A stretch of DNA of 18,745 nucleotides from contig JACCTI010000348.1 in the NCBI GenBank assembly GCA_013812515.1, positions 1-18,745 on the forward strand. Direction: 5' to 3'. Below, piece after piece: positions 1-7,618 of the stretch; position 1 is the first letter of the stretch; the number at the start of each line of letters is the position of its first letter. Source of the stretch: Chthoniobacterales bacterium (GTDB lineage Bacteria; Verrucomicrobiota; Verrucomicrobiia; Chthoniobacterales; UBA10450). Both the position numbers and the translations under genes were made by a program. Below the pieces are notes generated by a model that worked only from the letters and a program-made list of their open reading frames with translations, had not been told where the DNA came from and ran no database searches.

Positions 1-266
1 AGTGCGACAATAATCGCGAGGCCAACCGCCACCTCGGCCGCCGCGACCGTGATGATGAAGAAGACGAAGACTTGCGCGTTGTAGTTCGGCAGGCCATTCG
101 CGCCTACCCGGTAGCGGGAGAAAGCGACGAGCGAGAGGTTCGCCGCGTTCAACATCAACTCGAGCGACATGAAAATGATGATGATATTGCGACGCAGCAT
201 CACGCCGGCGAAGCCGATTGTGAAAAGCAGGCCGCTCACGATGAGGTAATGCCCGAGGGTTGGCAT
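1..266 (-). CDS. nuoK: NADH-quinone oxidoreductase subunit K (3' end cut by window edge)
   Basis: This is a small membrane subunit of the proton-pumping arm of complex I. Translating leftward from an ATG at 266 gives 88 codons, beginning MPTLGHYLIV and ending at the window edge, so about 10-15 C-terminal residues are missing compared with the usual 100 aa. Three membrane helices are visible. The two conserved membrane glutamates of the family are present, in the MSLELMLNAANL and AAAEVAVGLAI segments. The start lies 2 bp after the nuoJ stop, so translation is probably coupled to nuoJ. In most genomes nuoL, nuoM and nuoN would follow, here beyond the left edge. The identification rests on both glutamate motifs and the gene order, and I am confident of it. 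Confidence 0.95.
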   Translation of the reverse strand, partial: MPTLGHYLIVSGLLFTIGFAGVMLRRNIIIIFMSLELMLNAANLSLVAFSRYRVGANGLPNYNAQVFVFFIITVAAAEVAVGLAIIVA

Positions 267-268
267 GC

Positions 269-772
269 CTAACGAAGCTCCCGTTTGCTCAGCACGATCA
301 CTCCGATGGTCGCGACCAGCACCAGCACGCCAATGATTTGGAAGGGCAGGTTGTAATTATCGAACAGAAGAAAGCCAATCTCGCGGACGTCATCGCTGCG
401 TGGCGTAGCGAGGGCGGGGAATGGCTGATCGGCGCCGCGGAGCTGACGAATGATCGAGAAAATTTGGACGAACAGCGCCAGGGCGACAGCAACCCCCCCC
501 GTGAACGCGACCGCATTGATCTTGCGGCGTTCCTCCGCCCGCAGGTCGAGCAGCATAATGATAAAAAGGAACAGCACCATGACCGCGCCCGCATAAACCA
601 GCACCTGAATGACGCCGATGAAGAAGGCGTCGAGCGAAATGAAAAGAGCGGAGAGGCCGAGGAAGCAAACGACCAGGCTCAATGCGCTGGCGACGGGATT
701 GCGGTTGATGACGACTGCCGCTCCGAACACGAGCATGAGGGCGGAGAAGATCCAGAAGAGCAGGGAAGGCAT
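269..772 (-). CDS. nuoJ: NADH-quinone oxidoreductase subunit J
   Basis: NuoJ is a membrane subunit of complex I whose third helix takes part in coupling quinone reduction to proton pumping. The protein is hydrophobic with about five membrane helices. It contains the family stretch around VIQVLVYAGAVMVLFLFIIM. The reading frame is open up to an ATG at 850, but I chose the ATG at 772 (start MPSLLFWIFS, 167 aa). NuoJ proteins normally begin straight at the first helix, and the 26 residues upstream are polar and unlike the family. Neither start has a clear Shine-Dalgarno. The stop is a TAG inside a copy of the over-represented word TCGTTAG. It lies between nuoI and nuoK, the usual position. Confidence 0.93.
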   Translation of the reverse strand: MPSLLFWIFSALMLVFGAAVVINRNPVASALSLVVCFLGLSALFISLDAFFIGVIQVLVYAGAVMVLFLFIIMLLDLRAEERRKINAVAFTGGVAVALALFVQIFSIIRQLRGADQPFPALATPRSDDVREIGFLLFDNYNLPFQIIGVLVLVATIGVIVLSKRELR

Positions 773-860
773 CAGAGGATTTCTGATTGGCAGATCGTTC
801 TCATGTTCGCTACGGACGGTTCTCCCCACTTGGCAATCAGCAGCCATCAATCATGATCAC

Positions 861-1391
861 TCACTTCTGCTCGTTCCACTTTAGGACGACGCCTTCCATC
901 ACGCCGCCGATCTCCAGGAGCTTCTCTTTGTCGTGCACCATGTCTTCACGAGTGAAGCCGGTAATGGCGTAATCTTTGCGCAGGTAAATGGCCTGTTCCG
1001 GGCAGACCTCCTCGCACATGCCGCAATAGATGCAGCGGATCATGTCGATGTCGAACTCGTTAGGATATTTTTCCACCTTAACGAATTTGTCGTCGCTGGG
1101 GAGTTCGCCGGGAACGATTTTGATCGCGCGCGGCGGGCAGATGAATTCACAAAGCTGACAGGCCACGCACCGGATCCGGCCCGAGACATCGCGCACCAGC
1201 GCGGGCGCGCCGCGATAATGATCGGGCAGGTGGCTGTCCCACTTCTCCTCTGGGTATTGCATCGTCACTTTCGTGCGGCCGAGCAGCATGTTTTTGAAGT
1301 GGCGAAATGTGATTGCCATCCCGCCAAGGATCGCCGGCAGATAGATGCGCTCTTTCCAGGTGAGCTTTGGGCGGGAAACGGTGATGGCCAT
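861..1391 (-). CDS. nuoI: NADH-quinone oxidoreductase subunit I (two [4Fe-4S] ferredoxin domain)
   Basis: NuoI carries iron-sulphur clusters N6a and N6b, which pass electrons from the NuoG arm to NuoB. From the ATG at 1391 the protein is 176 aa. It has two CxxCxxCxxxCP motifs, with cysteines at 75, 78, 81, 85 and at 120, 123, 126, 130. The N-terminal amphipathic stretch docks to the membrane. The frame stays open to 1538, which would overlap nuoH, but the extra 49 residues are unlike NuoI, so I rejected that start. The 71-bp gap to nuoH contains a copy of TCGTTAG (1393-1399) directly before the start codon. I see no strong Shine-Dalgarno. Confidence 0.96.
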   Translation of the reverse strand: MAITVSRPKLTWKERIYLPAILGGMAITFRHFKNMLLGRTKVTMQYPEEKWDSHLPDHYRGAPALVRDVSGRIRCVACQLCEFICPPRAIKIVPGELPSDDKFVKVEKYPNEFDIDMIRCIYCGMCEEVCPEQAIYLRKDYAITGFTREDMVHDKEKLLEIGGVMEGVVLKWNEQK

Positions 1392-1462
1392 TTCGTTAGA
1401 TTGTGTTCGCCTCTCGCCGATTGGCAGCACGAGCAGGAGTCCGAGGCAGGAAAAAAGGCATG

Positions 1463-2569
1463 CTAAACGGGATAGTACGCGAGGATAATTGCGGCGATGA
1501 AAATGTTCACGAGCGCGATTTCGAAGAAGAAAACCCACCCGAGCCGCATGAGCTGGTCGTAGCGGAACCGTGGCAGCGTCCAGCGCACCCAGATGAAGAT
1601 CAGGAGCAACACCGCGACTTTCGCAAAGAAGGTCGCGATGTTAAACAGGCCGCCGGCGATGCCTCGCCAGCCAGGCGCGGAACCATCGACCAGCGCCCAG
1701 TGAAATCCTCCGTTCCAGGACGGCACCGGCAGATGCCAGCCGCCCAGGAAGAGCGTCACAATGATCGCAGAGCCGGTGATCATTGCGGCGTATTCGCCGA
1801 GGAAGAAGAGCGCGAACTTCATCGAGCCGTATTCGGTGTGATAACCACCGACAAGTTCGGTCTCAGCCTCGGGAAGGTCGAACGGCAGTCGATTCGTCTC
1901 TGCAAAAATCGCGACGGTGAAGACGCAAAAGGAGACGAGCATCGGGATGGCGAGCAGCCACTTCTGCGGATTAGTCCAATCCCCGATGAACGGCGCAAGC
2001 ATCCAGCCATGCTCGATCTGATAGCGCACGATCGAGGTTAACCGGAGCTGGCCGACGAGGAGAAAGATCGGGATGACGGCGAGACCGAGGGAGAGCTCGT
2101 ATGAAATCATCTGCGAGGTTGAACGCACTCCACCCAGAAAGGGGTACTTCGAGTTGCTCGACCAGCCGGCGATGACGATGCCGTAAACACCTAGCGAAGC
2201 GATGGCGAAGACGTAGAGGACGCCGACGTTGATGTCGGCGATGAGCATCGGCACCCCGAAAAGGCTGCTGCCAAACGGGACGACCGCAATCGTCGCGATC
2301 GCCGGAACCATCGCGAGGCAGGGCGCGAGCCAGTAATAAAATTTGTTCACGCCCGCCGGCGTAAAATCTTCTTTGAGGAGGAATTTCAATGTATCCGCGA
2401 CGGGTTGGAAAAGGCCCGCTGGTCCGACCCGGTTTGGGCCGAGACGATCCTGGATAAGCGCGCTGACGCGGCGCTCGGCGTAAACGCTGTAAGACACCAT
2501 CGGCAGAATGATGAGGAAGATCACGCCGATGATCTTCATCAGCGAGGTGAGAATGAGAAAGTAGGGCAT
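1463..2569 (-). CDS. nuoH: NADH-quinone oxidoreductase subunit H
   Basis: NuoH is the membrane subunit that forms the quinone chamber against NuoB and NuoD and starts the proton-transfer axis. At 368 aa it is of normal or slightly long length, with about eight or nine hydrophobic helices. Diagnostic segments are AERRVSALIQDRLGPNRVGP (residues 31-50), the loop around SKYPFLGGVRSTSQMISYEL (near 140-159), and AETNRLPFDLPEAETELVGG (223-242), whose acidic residues are part of the quinone/proton pathway. The start MPYFLILTSL leads straight into helix 1. It is followed downstream by nuoI and preceded by a 164-bp gap to nuoG that holds a palindromic repeat element rather than a gene. Confidence 0.97.
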   Translation of the reverse strand: MPYFLILTSLMKIIGVIFLIILPMVSYSVYAERRVSALIQDRLGPNRVGPAGLFQPVADTLKFLLKEDFTPAGVNKFYYWLAPCLAMVPAIATIAVVPFGSSLFGVPMLIADINVGVLYVFAIASLGVYGIVIAGWSSNSKYPFLGGVRSTSQMISYELSLGLAVIPIFLLVGQLRLTSIVRYQIEHGWMLAPFIGDWTNPQKWLLAIPMLVSFCVFTVAIFAETNRLPFDLPEAETELVGGYHTEYGSMKFALFFLGEYAAMITGSAIIVTLFLGGWHLPVPSWNGGFHWALVDGSAPGWRGIAGGLFNIATFFAKVAVLLLIFIWVRWTLPRFRYDQLMRLGWVFFFEIALVNIFIAAIILAYYPV

Positions 2570-2593
2570 GGCGCTAACCGTCGCGGCGCAGTG

Positions 2594-2709
2594 TGTCGTC
2601 CTGAGCCGCGAAGACGGCGAAGGACCTCACAAAGGCTGCTGCGAATTGCAAAGTGCAGAAGGGTGACCAATCGCCCGGCGAGAGGCGTTCCGCTTCGCTC
2701 AACATGACA
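2594..2709. repeat. Palindromic intergenic repeat element (REP/MITE-like) between nuoG and nuoH
   Basis: The 164-bp nuoG-nuoH gap contains an element of about 116 bp with imperfect inverted ends. The left end reads TGTCGTCCTGAGC and the right end, reverse complemented, reads TGTCATGTTGAGC. Both continue into GCGAAG-rich sequence, and GAAGGACCTCAC follows inside the left arm. It resembles from memory the widely dispersed CCTGAGCGAAGCGAAGGA-type repeats found in many bacterial genomes, though I could not search for copies. There is no transposase or sizeable coding frame. It would fold into a long hairpin in the nuo transcript between nuoG and nuoH. A short piece of similar sequence (TCATCCTGAG) is present at 18498-18507. 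Confidence 0.6.
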
Positions 2710-2733
2710 GGCTTTCTATGGCGCGCGCGCTGG

Positions 2734-4449
2734 TCAATTCGCCGCCTTCTCCGATTCCGGCTTGTTCGCTTCATCCTTCCCCGGCTCATCGGGCGAGGGG
2801 CTTTCCGCAACTTCCATCACCTGCACGCCGAGGTCGCCGATTTTACTTAAGCTCAGACCGGCGAACGTGGGCACAGATCGGCTCATCTGCGCGAAAACTT
2901 CTTCGATCGTGTAGATTCCGTTTTGACCGGAATACTCCTGAATCAGGTCACGCAGGATCTCCCAATCATCACGCGCCTGACCGGGCGGCTGAACCGCACG
3001 ATTGAGACGTTGCAGCCGGCCTTTCCCATTGATCATCGAGCCGCGTTTTTCGGCAAAGCCGGCGGAGGGAAGCAGCGCGGACGCGCAAGCGGTCGACGGA
3101 TTCTCCAGAATGTCCATCAAAACGAAAGCGGGCAGTTCCGAGAGATCCTCAGGTGAAACGCCAGCTTCCAGTGGATTTTCCTTCAATGCGATTAACGCCT
3201 TAACCCGACCGCTGGCGATTCCCTCTGCGATGGCGGCCAACTTCGCACCGGGCTCATCTGTGACTCGCAGCAAACGCGCGCCGTTCGTGTTCGGATTGCG
3301 ATCTGCGCTGAGCAGAATGTCGTCGCCTGCACCACGATGCGGCACGATCTCGATCAACTGCACGCCGAGAGCCGCCGCCAGGCGCGAAGTCAGCCACAAC
3401 TCCTCGTTAGTCATCCGCCCCGACGCAATGATCGCGATTTCCGATCCGTCGAAATGCTTCAGCCGCTCCGCCGCATCGATGAGCGCCGTCTTCCAGTCGG
3501 TCGGGACCAGCTTATCGCCATCATGAACCTTCGGATCCAGGAGGCGCTTGTCCGACTGCAGGTAGTCGAAATTCAGCCGGCCATAGTCGCACATCCAGGT
3601 GGAATTGACGGCGTCATTCTCCCGCGGCGTTTGGCGATAGATAACACCTTCGCGCGTGCCAATCACCGTATTGCAACCCGTCGCGCAGCTCGTGCAGAAG
3701 CTCTTCGTTTCCTTCAGGAACCAGACGCGCATCTTGAAGCGGAAGTCGGAGGAGGTGAGCGCGCCGACCGGACAAATGTCGACCGTGTTGAGCGAATAGT
3801 TGTTATCGAGCCGCTTGCCCGGATGCGCCGTCAGGACACTATGACTGCCGCGGTCAATAAACCCGAGCACATCGTCCTTCGCGATCTCCTGGCAAAAACG
3901 AATGCAACGTGAGCAGAGGATGCAGCGTTCATCATCCAGGGTGACACGGGCGCCGAGCTCCACGTTCTTCGGCTTTTTGACCTTATTTTCGAGGAAACGA
4001 GATTCGGCGCTTCCGTATTCTACGCTGAACTCTTGGAGACGGCATTCCCCCGCCTGATCGCAAATCGGACAATCGAGCGGGTGATTGATGAGGAGGAATT
4101 CCATTACGCCGCGGCGGCATTCCTCGACCATTGGTGAGTTGGTCCGCACGCCCATGCCTTCGGCGACGTCTTGCGCGCAGGAGATCTGCGGACGCGGCAT
4201 CCAATTAATCACCGGCATGCCGTCATCACCCACGACCGGCGTGCGGTCGGGGCCCATCTTGGGCATGCCCATTTCGATCAGGCACATCCGGCAGTTTCCC
4301 GGGGAGCTGAGCTTCTTATGGTAGCAATAGCGCGGCACGTAGCTGCCGGCCTGCTCGCAGGCTTCGATCAAGCGCGTGCCTCGTGGGAATTGTTTCCAGA
4401 CGCCGTCGACCTGGACGTTTACCATCGATTTTGCGGTTTCTTCGGGCAT
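2734..4449 (-). CDS. nuoG: NADH-quinone oxidoreductase subunit G (short form with N7 ligands)
   Basis: NuoG is the large iron-sulphur subunit of the peripheral arm and carries electrons from NuoF towards NuoI. The [2Fe-2S] ligands are C42, C53, C56 and C91. The His-ligated cluster motif is H123-C127-C130-C136 (HPLDCPICDQAGEC). A further [4Fe-4S] set is C176, C179, C182 with C226. A CxxCxxxC plus distant Cys set (C252, C255, C259, C287) matches the off-path N7 site. The protein is 571 aa, clearly shorter than the roughly 700-900 aa of many NuoG. The molybdopterin-oxidoreductase-like C-terminal part is reduced and ends in an acidic Pro/Glu/Lys-rich tail. I used the ATG at 4449 (MPEETAKS), but an ATG at 4425 (MVNVQVDG) is equally possible. 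Its first 22 codons lie in a tandem duplication. Confidence 0.94.
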   Translation of the reverse strand: MPEETAKSMVNVQVDGVWKQFPRGTRLIEACEQAGSYVPRYCYHKKLSSPGNCRMCLIEMGMPKMGPDRTPVVGDDGMPVINWMPRPQISCAQDVAEGMGVRTNSPMVEECRRGVMEFLLINHPLDCPICDQAGECRLQEFSVEYGSAESRFLENKVKKPKNVELGARVTLDDERCILCSRCIRFCQEIAKDDVLGFIDRGSHSVLTAHPGKRLDNNYSLNTVDICPVGALTSSDFRFKMRVWFLKETKSFCTSCATGCNTVIGTREGVIYRQTPRENDAVNSTWMCDYGRLNFDYLQSDKRLLDPKVHDGDKLVPTDWKTALIDAAERLKHFDGSEIAIIASGRMTNEELWLTSRLAAALGVQLIEIVPHRGAGDDILLSADRNPNTNGARLLRVTDEPGAKLAAIAEGIASGRVKALIALKENPLEAGVSPEDLSELPAFVLMDILENPSTACASALLPSAGFAEKRGSMINGKGRLQRLNRAVQPPGQARDDWEILRDLIQEYSGQNGIYTIEEVFAQMSRSVPTFAGLSLSKIGDLGVQVMEVAESPSPDEPGKDEANKPESEKAAN

Positions 4450-4897
4450 GCGGAAAGGGTTGAACTTGGAACCCAGAAAGCCAGGAATTAGAAAGAGATA
4501 TTTTCCTCTACCGGATGGGAGTGAAATTCGCGGCCAACTCTTTTTATCGTCAGCCGGGTGGCGGCGAAGTTGAAAAGGAGGCCATCCGATAATCCTAGAG
4601 CCTTAACGTAGGAGCGCAGGACCCCGAAGTGAACCTTCTCCGGGAATTGTTTCCAGACGCCGTTGACCTGGACGTTCACCATCGGTTTTGCGTTTCTTCG
4701 GGCATGCGGAAAGGGTTGAATTTGGAAACCAGAAAGCCAGGAATCAGAAAGAGATATTTTCCTCTTCCGGACGGGAGTGAAATTCGCGGCCAACTCTTTT
4801 TATCGTCAGCCGCCTGGCGTCGAAGTTGAAAAGGAGGCCATCCGATAATCCTAAAGCTTTGAGGTAGGAGCGCAGGATCGCGAAGTGAACCTTCTCC
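4385..4897. repeat. Two-copy tandem duplication (257 bp + 256 bp) spanning the GxxExxY 3' end and nuoG 5' end
   Basis: Copy 1 is 4385-4641 and copy 2 is 4642-4897, directly adjacent. Each copy starts with GGGAATTGTTTCC and ends with GAACCTTCTCC. By eye they differ at about 17 positions plus one single-base indel, roughly 93% identity, so the event is not recent. Read on the minus strand, the unit runs from within the GxxExxY gene through its stop and the intergenic spacer into the first codons of nuoG. Copy 1 now provides the real nuoG start and copy 2 the real GxxExxY end. The junction between them creates a chimeric open frame. I see little microhomology at the breakpoint. Confidence 0.93.
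4488..4682 (-). pseudogene. Chimeric duplicate: nuoG N-terminal codons fused to GxxExxY C-terminal half
   Basis: This is a 64-codon open frame created by the tandem duplication. It begins MVNVQVNGVWKQFP, a copy of NuoG residues 9-22. It then switches without a frame break into EKVHFGVLRSYVKALG, a copy of the last 50 or so residues of the neighbouring GxxExxY protein. The GxxExxY core motif and the acidic part of the nuclease-like fold are absent, so ordinary function is unlikely. The frame has stayed open despite about 7% divergence. A single-base deletion relative to nuoG puts the more upstream ATG (MPEET) out of frame with the rest, leaving only the internal ATG usable. It is most likely a remnant, and expression is unknown. 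Confidence 0.75.
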
Positions 4898-5178
4898 AGT
4901 GTCGCAGTTGCTTTCAGCTCGAGCACAACTGCGCTTTCGACGAGGAGGTCGATACGATGTTCTCCGATTGGCTGCGCCCGATAGAAGACAGGCACCGGTT
5001 TCTGGCGCTGGAACTCGATACCGAGTTCACGCAGTTCGATCGCGAGCGCTTCCTCGTAAAGGGACTCAAGAAAGCCCGGGCCTAACTCGATATGCACGCG
5101 AATTGCGGCGCCAATCACGCGCTCAATCAGCAACTCGTTCCCAAGTTCTTTTTCTGGTTTTGTGGCTTCCAAATTCAT
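4744..5178 (-). CDS. GxxExxY family protein
   Basis: The protein has the motif that names the family, GFLESLY, near residue 36 of the 144-aa product. This is followed by RIDLLVESAVVLELKA, whose D...E-x-K arrangement resembles a PD-(D/E)xK nuclease core. The family is widespread, common in genomes rich in repeats and retro- or group-II-type elements, and has no firmly established function. I chose the ATG at 5178 (MNLEATKPEK). It is 5 bp past the nuoEF stop and follows GAAGAGA, while the upstream extension to 5217 would overlap nuoF and looks non-native. It sits inside the nuo cluster, probably co-transcribed, with no obvious link to respiration. Its 3' part was later duplicated together with the nuoG start. 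Confidence 0.88.
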   Translation of the reverse strand: MNLEATKPEKELGNELLIERVIGAAIRVHIELGPGFLESLYEEALAIELRELGIEFQRQKPVPVFYRAQPIGEHRIDLLVESAVVLELKATATLEKVHFAILRSYLKALGLSDGLLFNFDARRLTIKRVGREFHSRPEEENISF

Positions 5179-5183
5179 TCTCT

Positions 5184-7217
5184 TCAGATGACTCCAGCAG
5201 TGCCGGCGCGTTCCCAACCGGGATTGCGCGCCAGCGGGACGGTTTCAATCCCGCCATTCGCAGCGATCAACTCGCCGGGCGTGTATTCCGGCGGCAACGG
5301 CGGCGGCGCTGGCTTCGCCGCGCGTGCTTCGAACTCCTCACGGAACTTGGCGACGAAACTTTGCGTCGGCCAGGCGCAGGCTTCGCCAAAGGCGCAGATC
5401 GTGCGGCCGGCGATGTTGTCGGCCACGTTCACGAGCGTCTTCGGATCTTCCACGACACCGCCACCGAGCAGCATGCGATCCGTGATCTTCTTCATCCAAA
5501 GGGAGCCTTCGCGACAGGGCGTGCACTGGCCGCAGCTCTCGTGCGCGTAGAATTCATTCAGATTGTTCAGCGTCCAAACCATGTCGCGCAAATCGTCCAG
5601 CACGATCACGCCACCGGAACCGGCCATGGAACCGGCGGCGGCTAACGAGTCGAAATCCATCGGGATGTCGTTGATCGAAATCTGGCGATCGGCCATGGAG
5701 CCGTCCGGCTGCGTTTCCTTGAGCGTGTAGGTATCACTCGCGCGCAGAACTTTCGCCGAGCTGCCGCCCGGGATGACGGCTTTCAATAGGCGGCCATCCT
5801 TCAGGCCGCCTGCCATTTCGTGGATGAGCTGACCCATGGTCACGGCCCCCACCTCGATCTCGAAATACCCAGGACGTTGCACATCCCCGCTGACGCAAAC
5901 GATCCGGGTGCCGGTATTATTAGGCCGGCCAAGCTTCGCGTACTCCGCGCCGCCCATTCCGATGATATGTTTCACATGGCAGAGCGTCTCGACGTTGTTC
6001 ACGATCGTGGGAGACATGTAGAGGCCGAGCACGGCCGGAAAGTACGGCGGTTTGATACGCGGATACGCGCGCTTGCCCTCGAGCGATTCGATCAGGCCCG
6101 TTTCCTCGCCGCAGATGTAAGCGCCTGCACCGCGATGGATGTAAATCTCGCAGTCGAAGCCCGTGCCCAGCATATTTTTGCCGACAAGATTCTGCGCGCG
6201 TGCTTCTTCAATCGCGCGCTCGAGGATGCGCGCGCCTTCCGGGAATTCCCCGCGGATGTAGATGTAGGCGGTGCGCGCATTCAAGGCGAAGCAGGAGATG
6301 AGGATGCCTTCGATGAGCTGATGGGGATCTTCGTGGATGATATAACGATCCTTGAAGGTTCCGGGCTCCGACTCGTCCGCGTTGCAGATGAGATAGACCG
6401 GCTTCTTCTCATCCGGTTTGATGAAGCCCCACTTTAGTCCGCAGGGAAATCCAGCGCCGCCGCGACCGCGCAAGCCAGAGGTCTTCACCTCGTTGACGAT
6501 GTCGGTCCGGGCCATCGTCACAGCTTTCTTTAACTCCTCGTAACCGCCGTCGCGCAGGTAACAATCGATGTCAGCCGTCCAGCCCTGCCGGCCGATGTTC
6601 TTAAAGATCAAACGCCGCTCGTACGGATGCGCCGCAGCCAGCGGGCGACCGGTCGGCTGATTGCGCTGGAGAACGTGCCCGGCTGAACGGGGAAGGACAA
6701 GTTCCTGCAAGTTATCCCCGACCAAACAGACTGGCGCGGTTCCACAGCTCGCCAGACATTCCACGAACTCGAGACTGAATTCGCCGGCGTCATCCTTCGA
6801 CTCCGGGTTGTGCATGCCGGTGTCGTGATGATTCGCCTTCACTCCGGCGGCGGTGGAAAGGTTCGTCATCAACTCGTAGCTGCCGGCCATTGCACAGCTC
6901 AACGTGCGACAGACGCGAATGTGTTTTTTGCCCGCCGGTTGCTGCCGGTACATCGGATAAAACGTGACCAGCTCGAGGATGTTAATCGGCTGGAGCCCTA
7001 GCTTCTCCGCGATCCAGCAGATTCCGTGGTCGCTGATGAAACCAAAATGCTCCTGCCAGAGATGCAGGAGCGGCATCGACGCGCTGCGCTTCCGGTCGGC
7101 GGGGTAACGAGCGATGGCTCGCTGCATCTCCCTTTCCAGTTCAGCGGGAACTTGTTCGATGGTTGCAGGTGGTTTCAAGAAAAGGGATTGTGAAATCAGA
7201 GTTGGGACAGTCCTCAC
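5184..7217 (-). CDS. nuoEF: NADH-quinone oxidoreductase NuoE-NuoF fusion (NADH dehydrogenase module)
   Basis: This single 677-aa frame joins two complex I subunits that are normally separate. Residues about 20-185 are NuoE, a thioredoxin-like [2Fe-2S] domain with C103, C108, C154 and C158. Residues about 200-635 are NuoF, which binds NADH and FMN and carries cluster N3. NuoF marks are GLRGRGGAGFPCGLKW (248-263), CNADESEPGTFKDR (278-291), the glycine-rich GAGAYICGEETG (363-374), and N3 cysteines 562, 565, 568 and 608. The linker is only about 15-20 residues. The tail after 635 is Pro-rich. The start used is a GTG at 7217; a TTG 13 codons later is an alternative. It follows a 94-bp gap after the lipoprotein pair and is followed by the GxxExxY gene. 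Confidence 0.95.
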   Translation of the reverse strand: MRTVPTLISQSLFLKPPATIEQVPAELEREMQRAIARYPADRKRSASMPLLHLWQEHFGFISDHGICWIAEKLGLQPINILELVTFYPMYRQQPAGKKHIRVCRTLSCAMAGSYELMTNLSTAAGVKANHHDTGMHNPESKDDAGEFSLEFVECLASCGTAPVCLVGDNLQELVLPRSAGHVLQRNQPTGRPLAAAHPYERRLIFKNIGRQGWTADIDCYLRDGGYEELKKAVTMARTDIVNEVKTSGLRGRGGAGFPCGLKWGFIKPDEKKPVYLICNADESEPGTFKDRYIIHEDPHQLIEGILISCFALNARTAYIYIRGEFPEGARILERAIEEARAQNLVGKNMLGTGFDCEIYIHRGAGAYICGEETGLIESLEGKRAYPRIKPPYFPAVLGLYMSPTIVNNVETLCHVKHIIGMGGAEYAKLGRPNNTGTRIVCVSGDVQRPGYFEIEVGAVTMGQLIHEMAGGLKDGRLLKAVIPGGSSAKVLRASDTYTLKETQPDGSMADRQISINDIPMDFDSLAAAGSMAGSGGVIVLDDLRDMVWTLNNLNEFYAHESCGQCTPCREGSLWMKKITDRMLLGGGVVEDPKTLVNVADNIAGRTICAFGEACAWPTQSFVAKFREEFEARAAKPAPPPLPPEYTPGELIAANGGIETVPLARNPGWERAGTAGVI

Positions 7218-7311
7218 CCTTTACGCGGGGGATTAGGGACTCTCTCTCAGAGGGCGGTGGTGACGGTAATCCGGTTTTGGAATCACTTCCGCTCCTGCCA
7301 CACCTGAATCG

Positions 7312-7599
7312 CTAGTCCTTCAGCGTCGACTCTTTAGTTTCGAGCTTATCGTCCCAGAAGACGAGCGTGATTGTGTCCGGGCCCTGCGTGTAGACGTAGG
7401 TTGTCTTCTTGGCGAGATCGAGCTCCTTCACCTCGACGGAAGTCGGCATTCCCAGGATGGATTCCACCTGCTTCTTCGCCATCCCGGTCAGAACTTGGTC
7501 CACGTTCGCCTTCGTCAACCCTTGGCCCGGCTGGCAGCCGCCGAGCAGCACCGCGCCGGAAATCACGGAGCAGAAAAGCACCAGATCTCGCGAGCCCAT
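7312..7599 (-). CDS. Small lipoprotein, SmpA/OmlA- or DUF3862-like (copy 2)
   Basis: This 95-aa protein has an N-terminal signal peptide ending in the lipobox LLGGC, so it is predicted to be lipidated at C22. The mature part contains LTKANVDQVLTGMAKKQVES and then ILGMPTSVE. This is the helix-turn-beta pattern of the BamE/SmpA-OmlA superfamily and of DUF3862. It then has alternating beta-like segments, including TTYVYTQG and ITLVFWDDKL. It is a clear paralogue of the gene just upstream (7619-7927), with the same order of motifs. The pair lies between nuoD and nuoEF, in the same direction, 19 bp apart. Family members generally act at the envelope in protein-protein interaction. A role in complex I assembly is only suggested by position. 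Confidence 0.85.
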   Translation of the reverse strand: MGSRDLVLFCSVISGAVLLGGCQPGQGLTKANVDQVLTGMAKKQVESILGMPTSVEVKELDLAKKTTYVYTQGPDTITLVFWDDKLETKESTLKD

Positions 7600-7618
7600 T
7601 CTTCAGGCTACCCGCGGA

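Noticed and set aside
260..856. Long plus-strand open frame (198 codons) opposite nuoJ, and similar frames at 1403-2041, 3337-3912, 4899-5645 and 5820-6437
   Set aside because: They lie wholly or almost wholly antisense to well-supported nuo genes, have the skewed Asp/Glu/His/Arg composition of shadow frames, and show no recognisable motif.
1403..1462. Small gene in the nuoH-nuoI gap
   Set aside because: The 71-bp gap only continues the nuoI frame upstream. It shows no separate start, Shine-Dalgarno or motif.
1392..1538. Extended nuoI start at 1538
   Set aside because: It would overlap the nuoH coding end, and the added 49 residues do not resemble any NuoI. The ATG at 1391 gives a normal-length protein.
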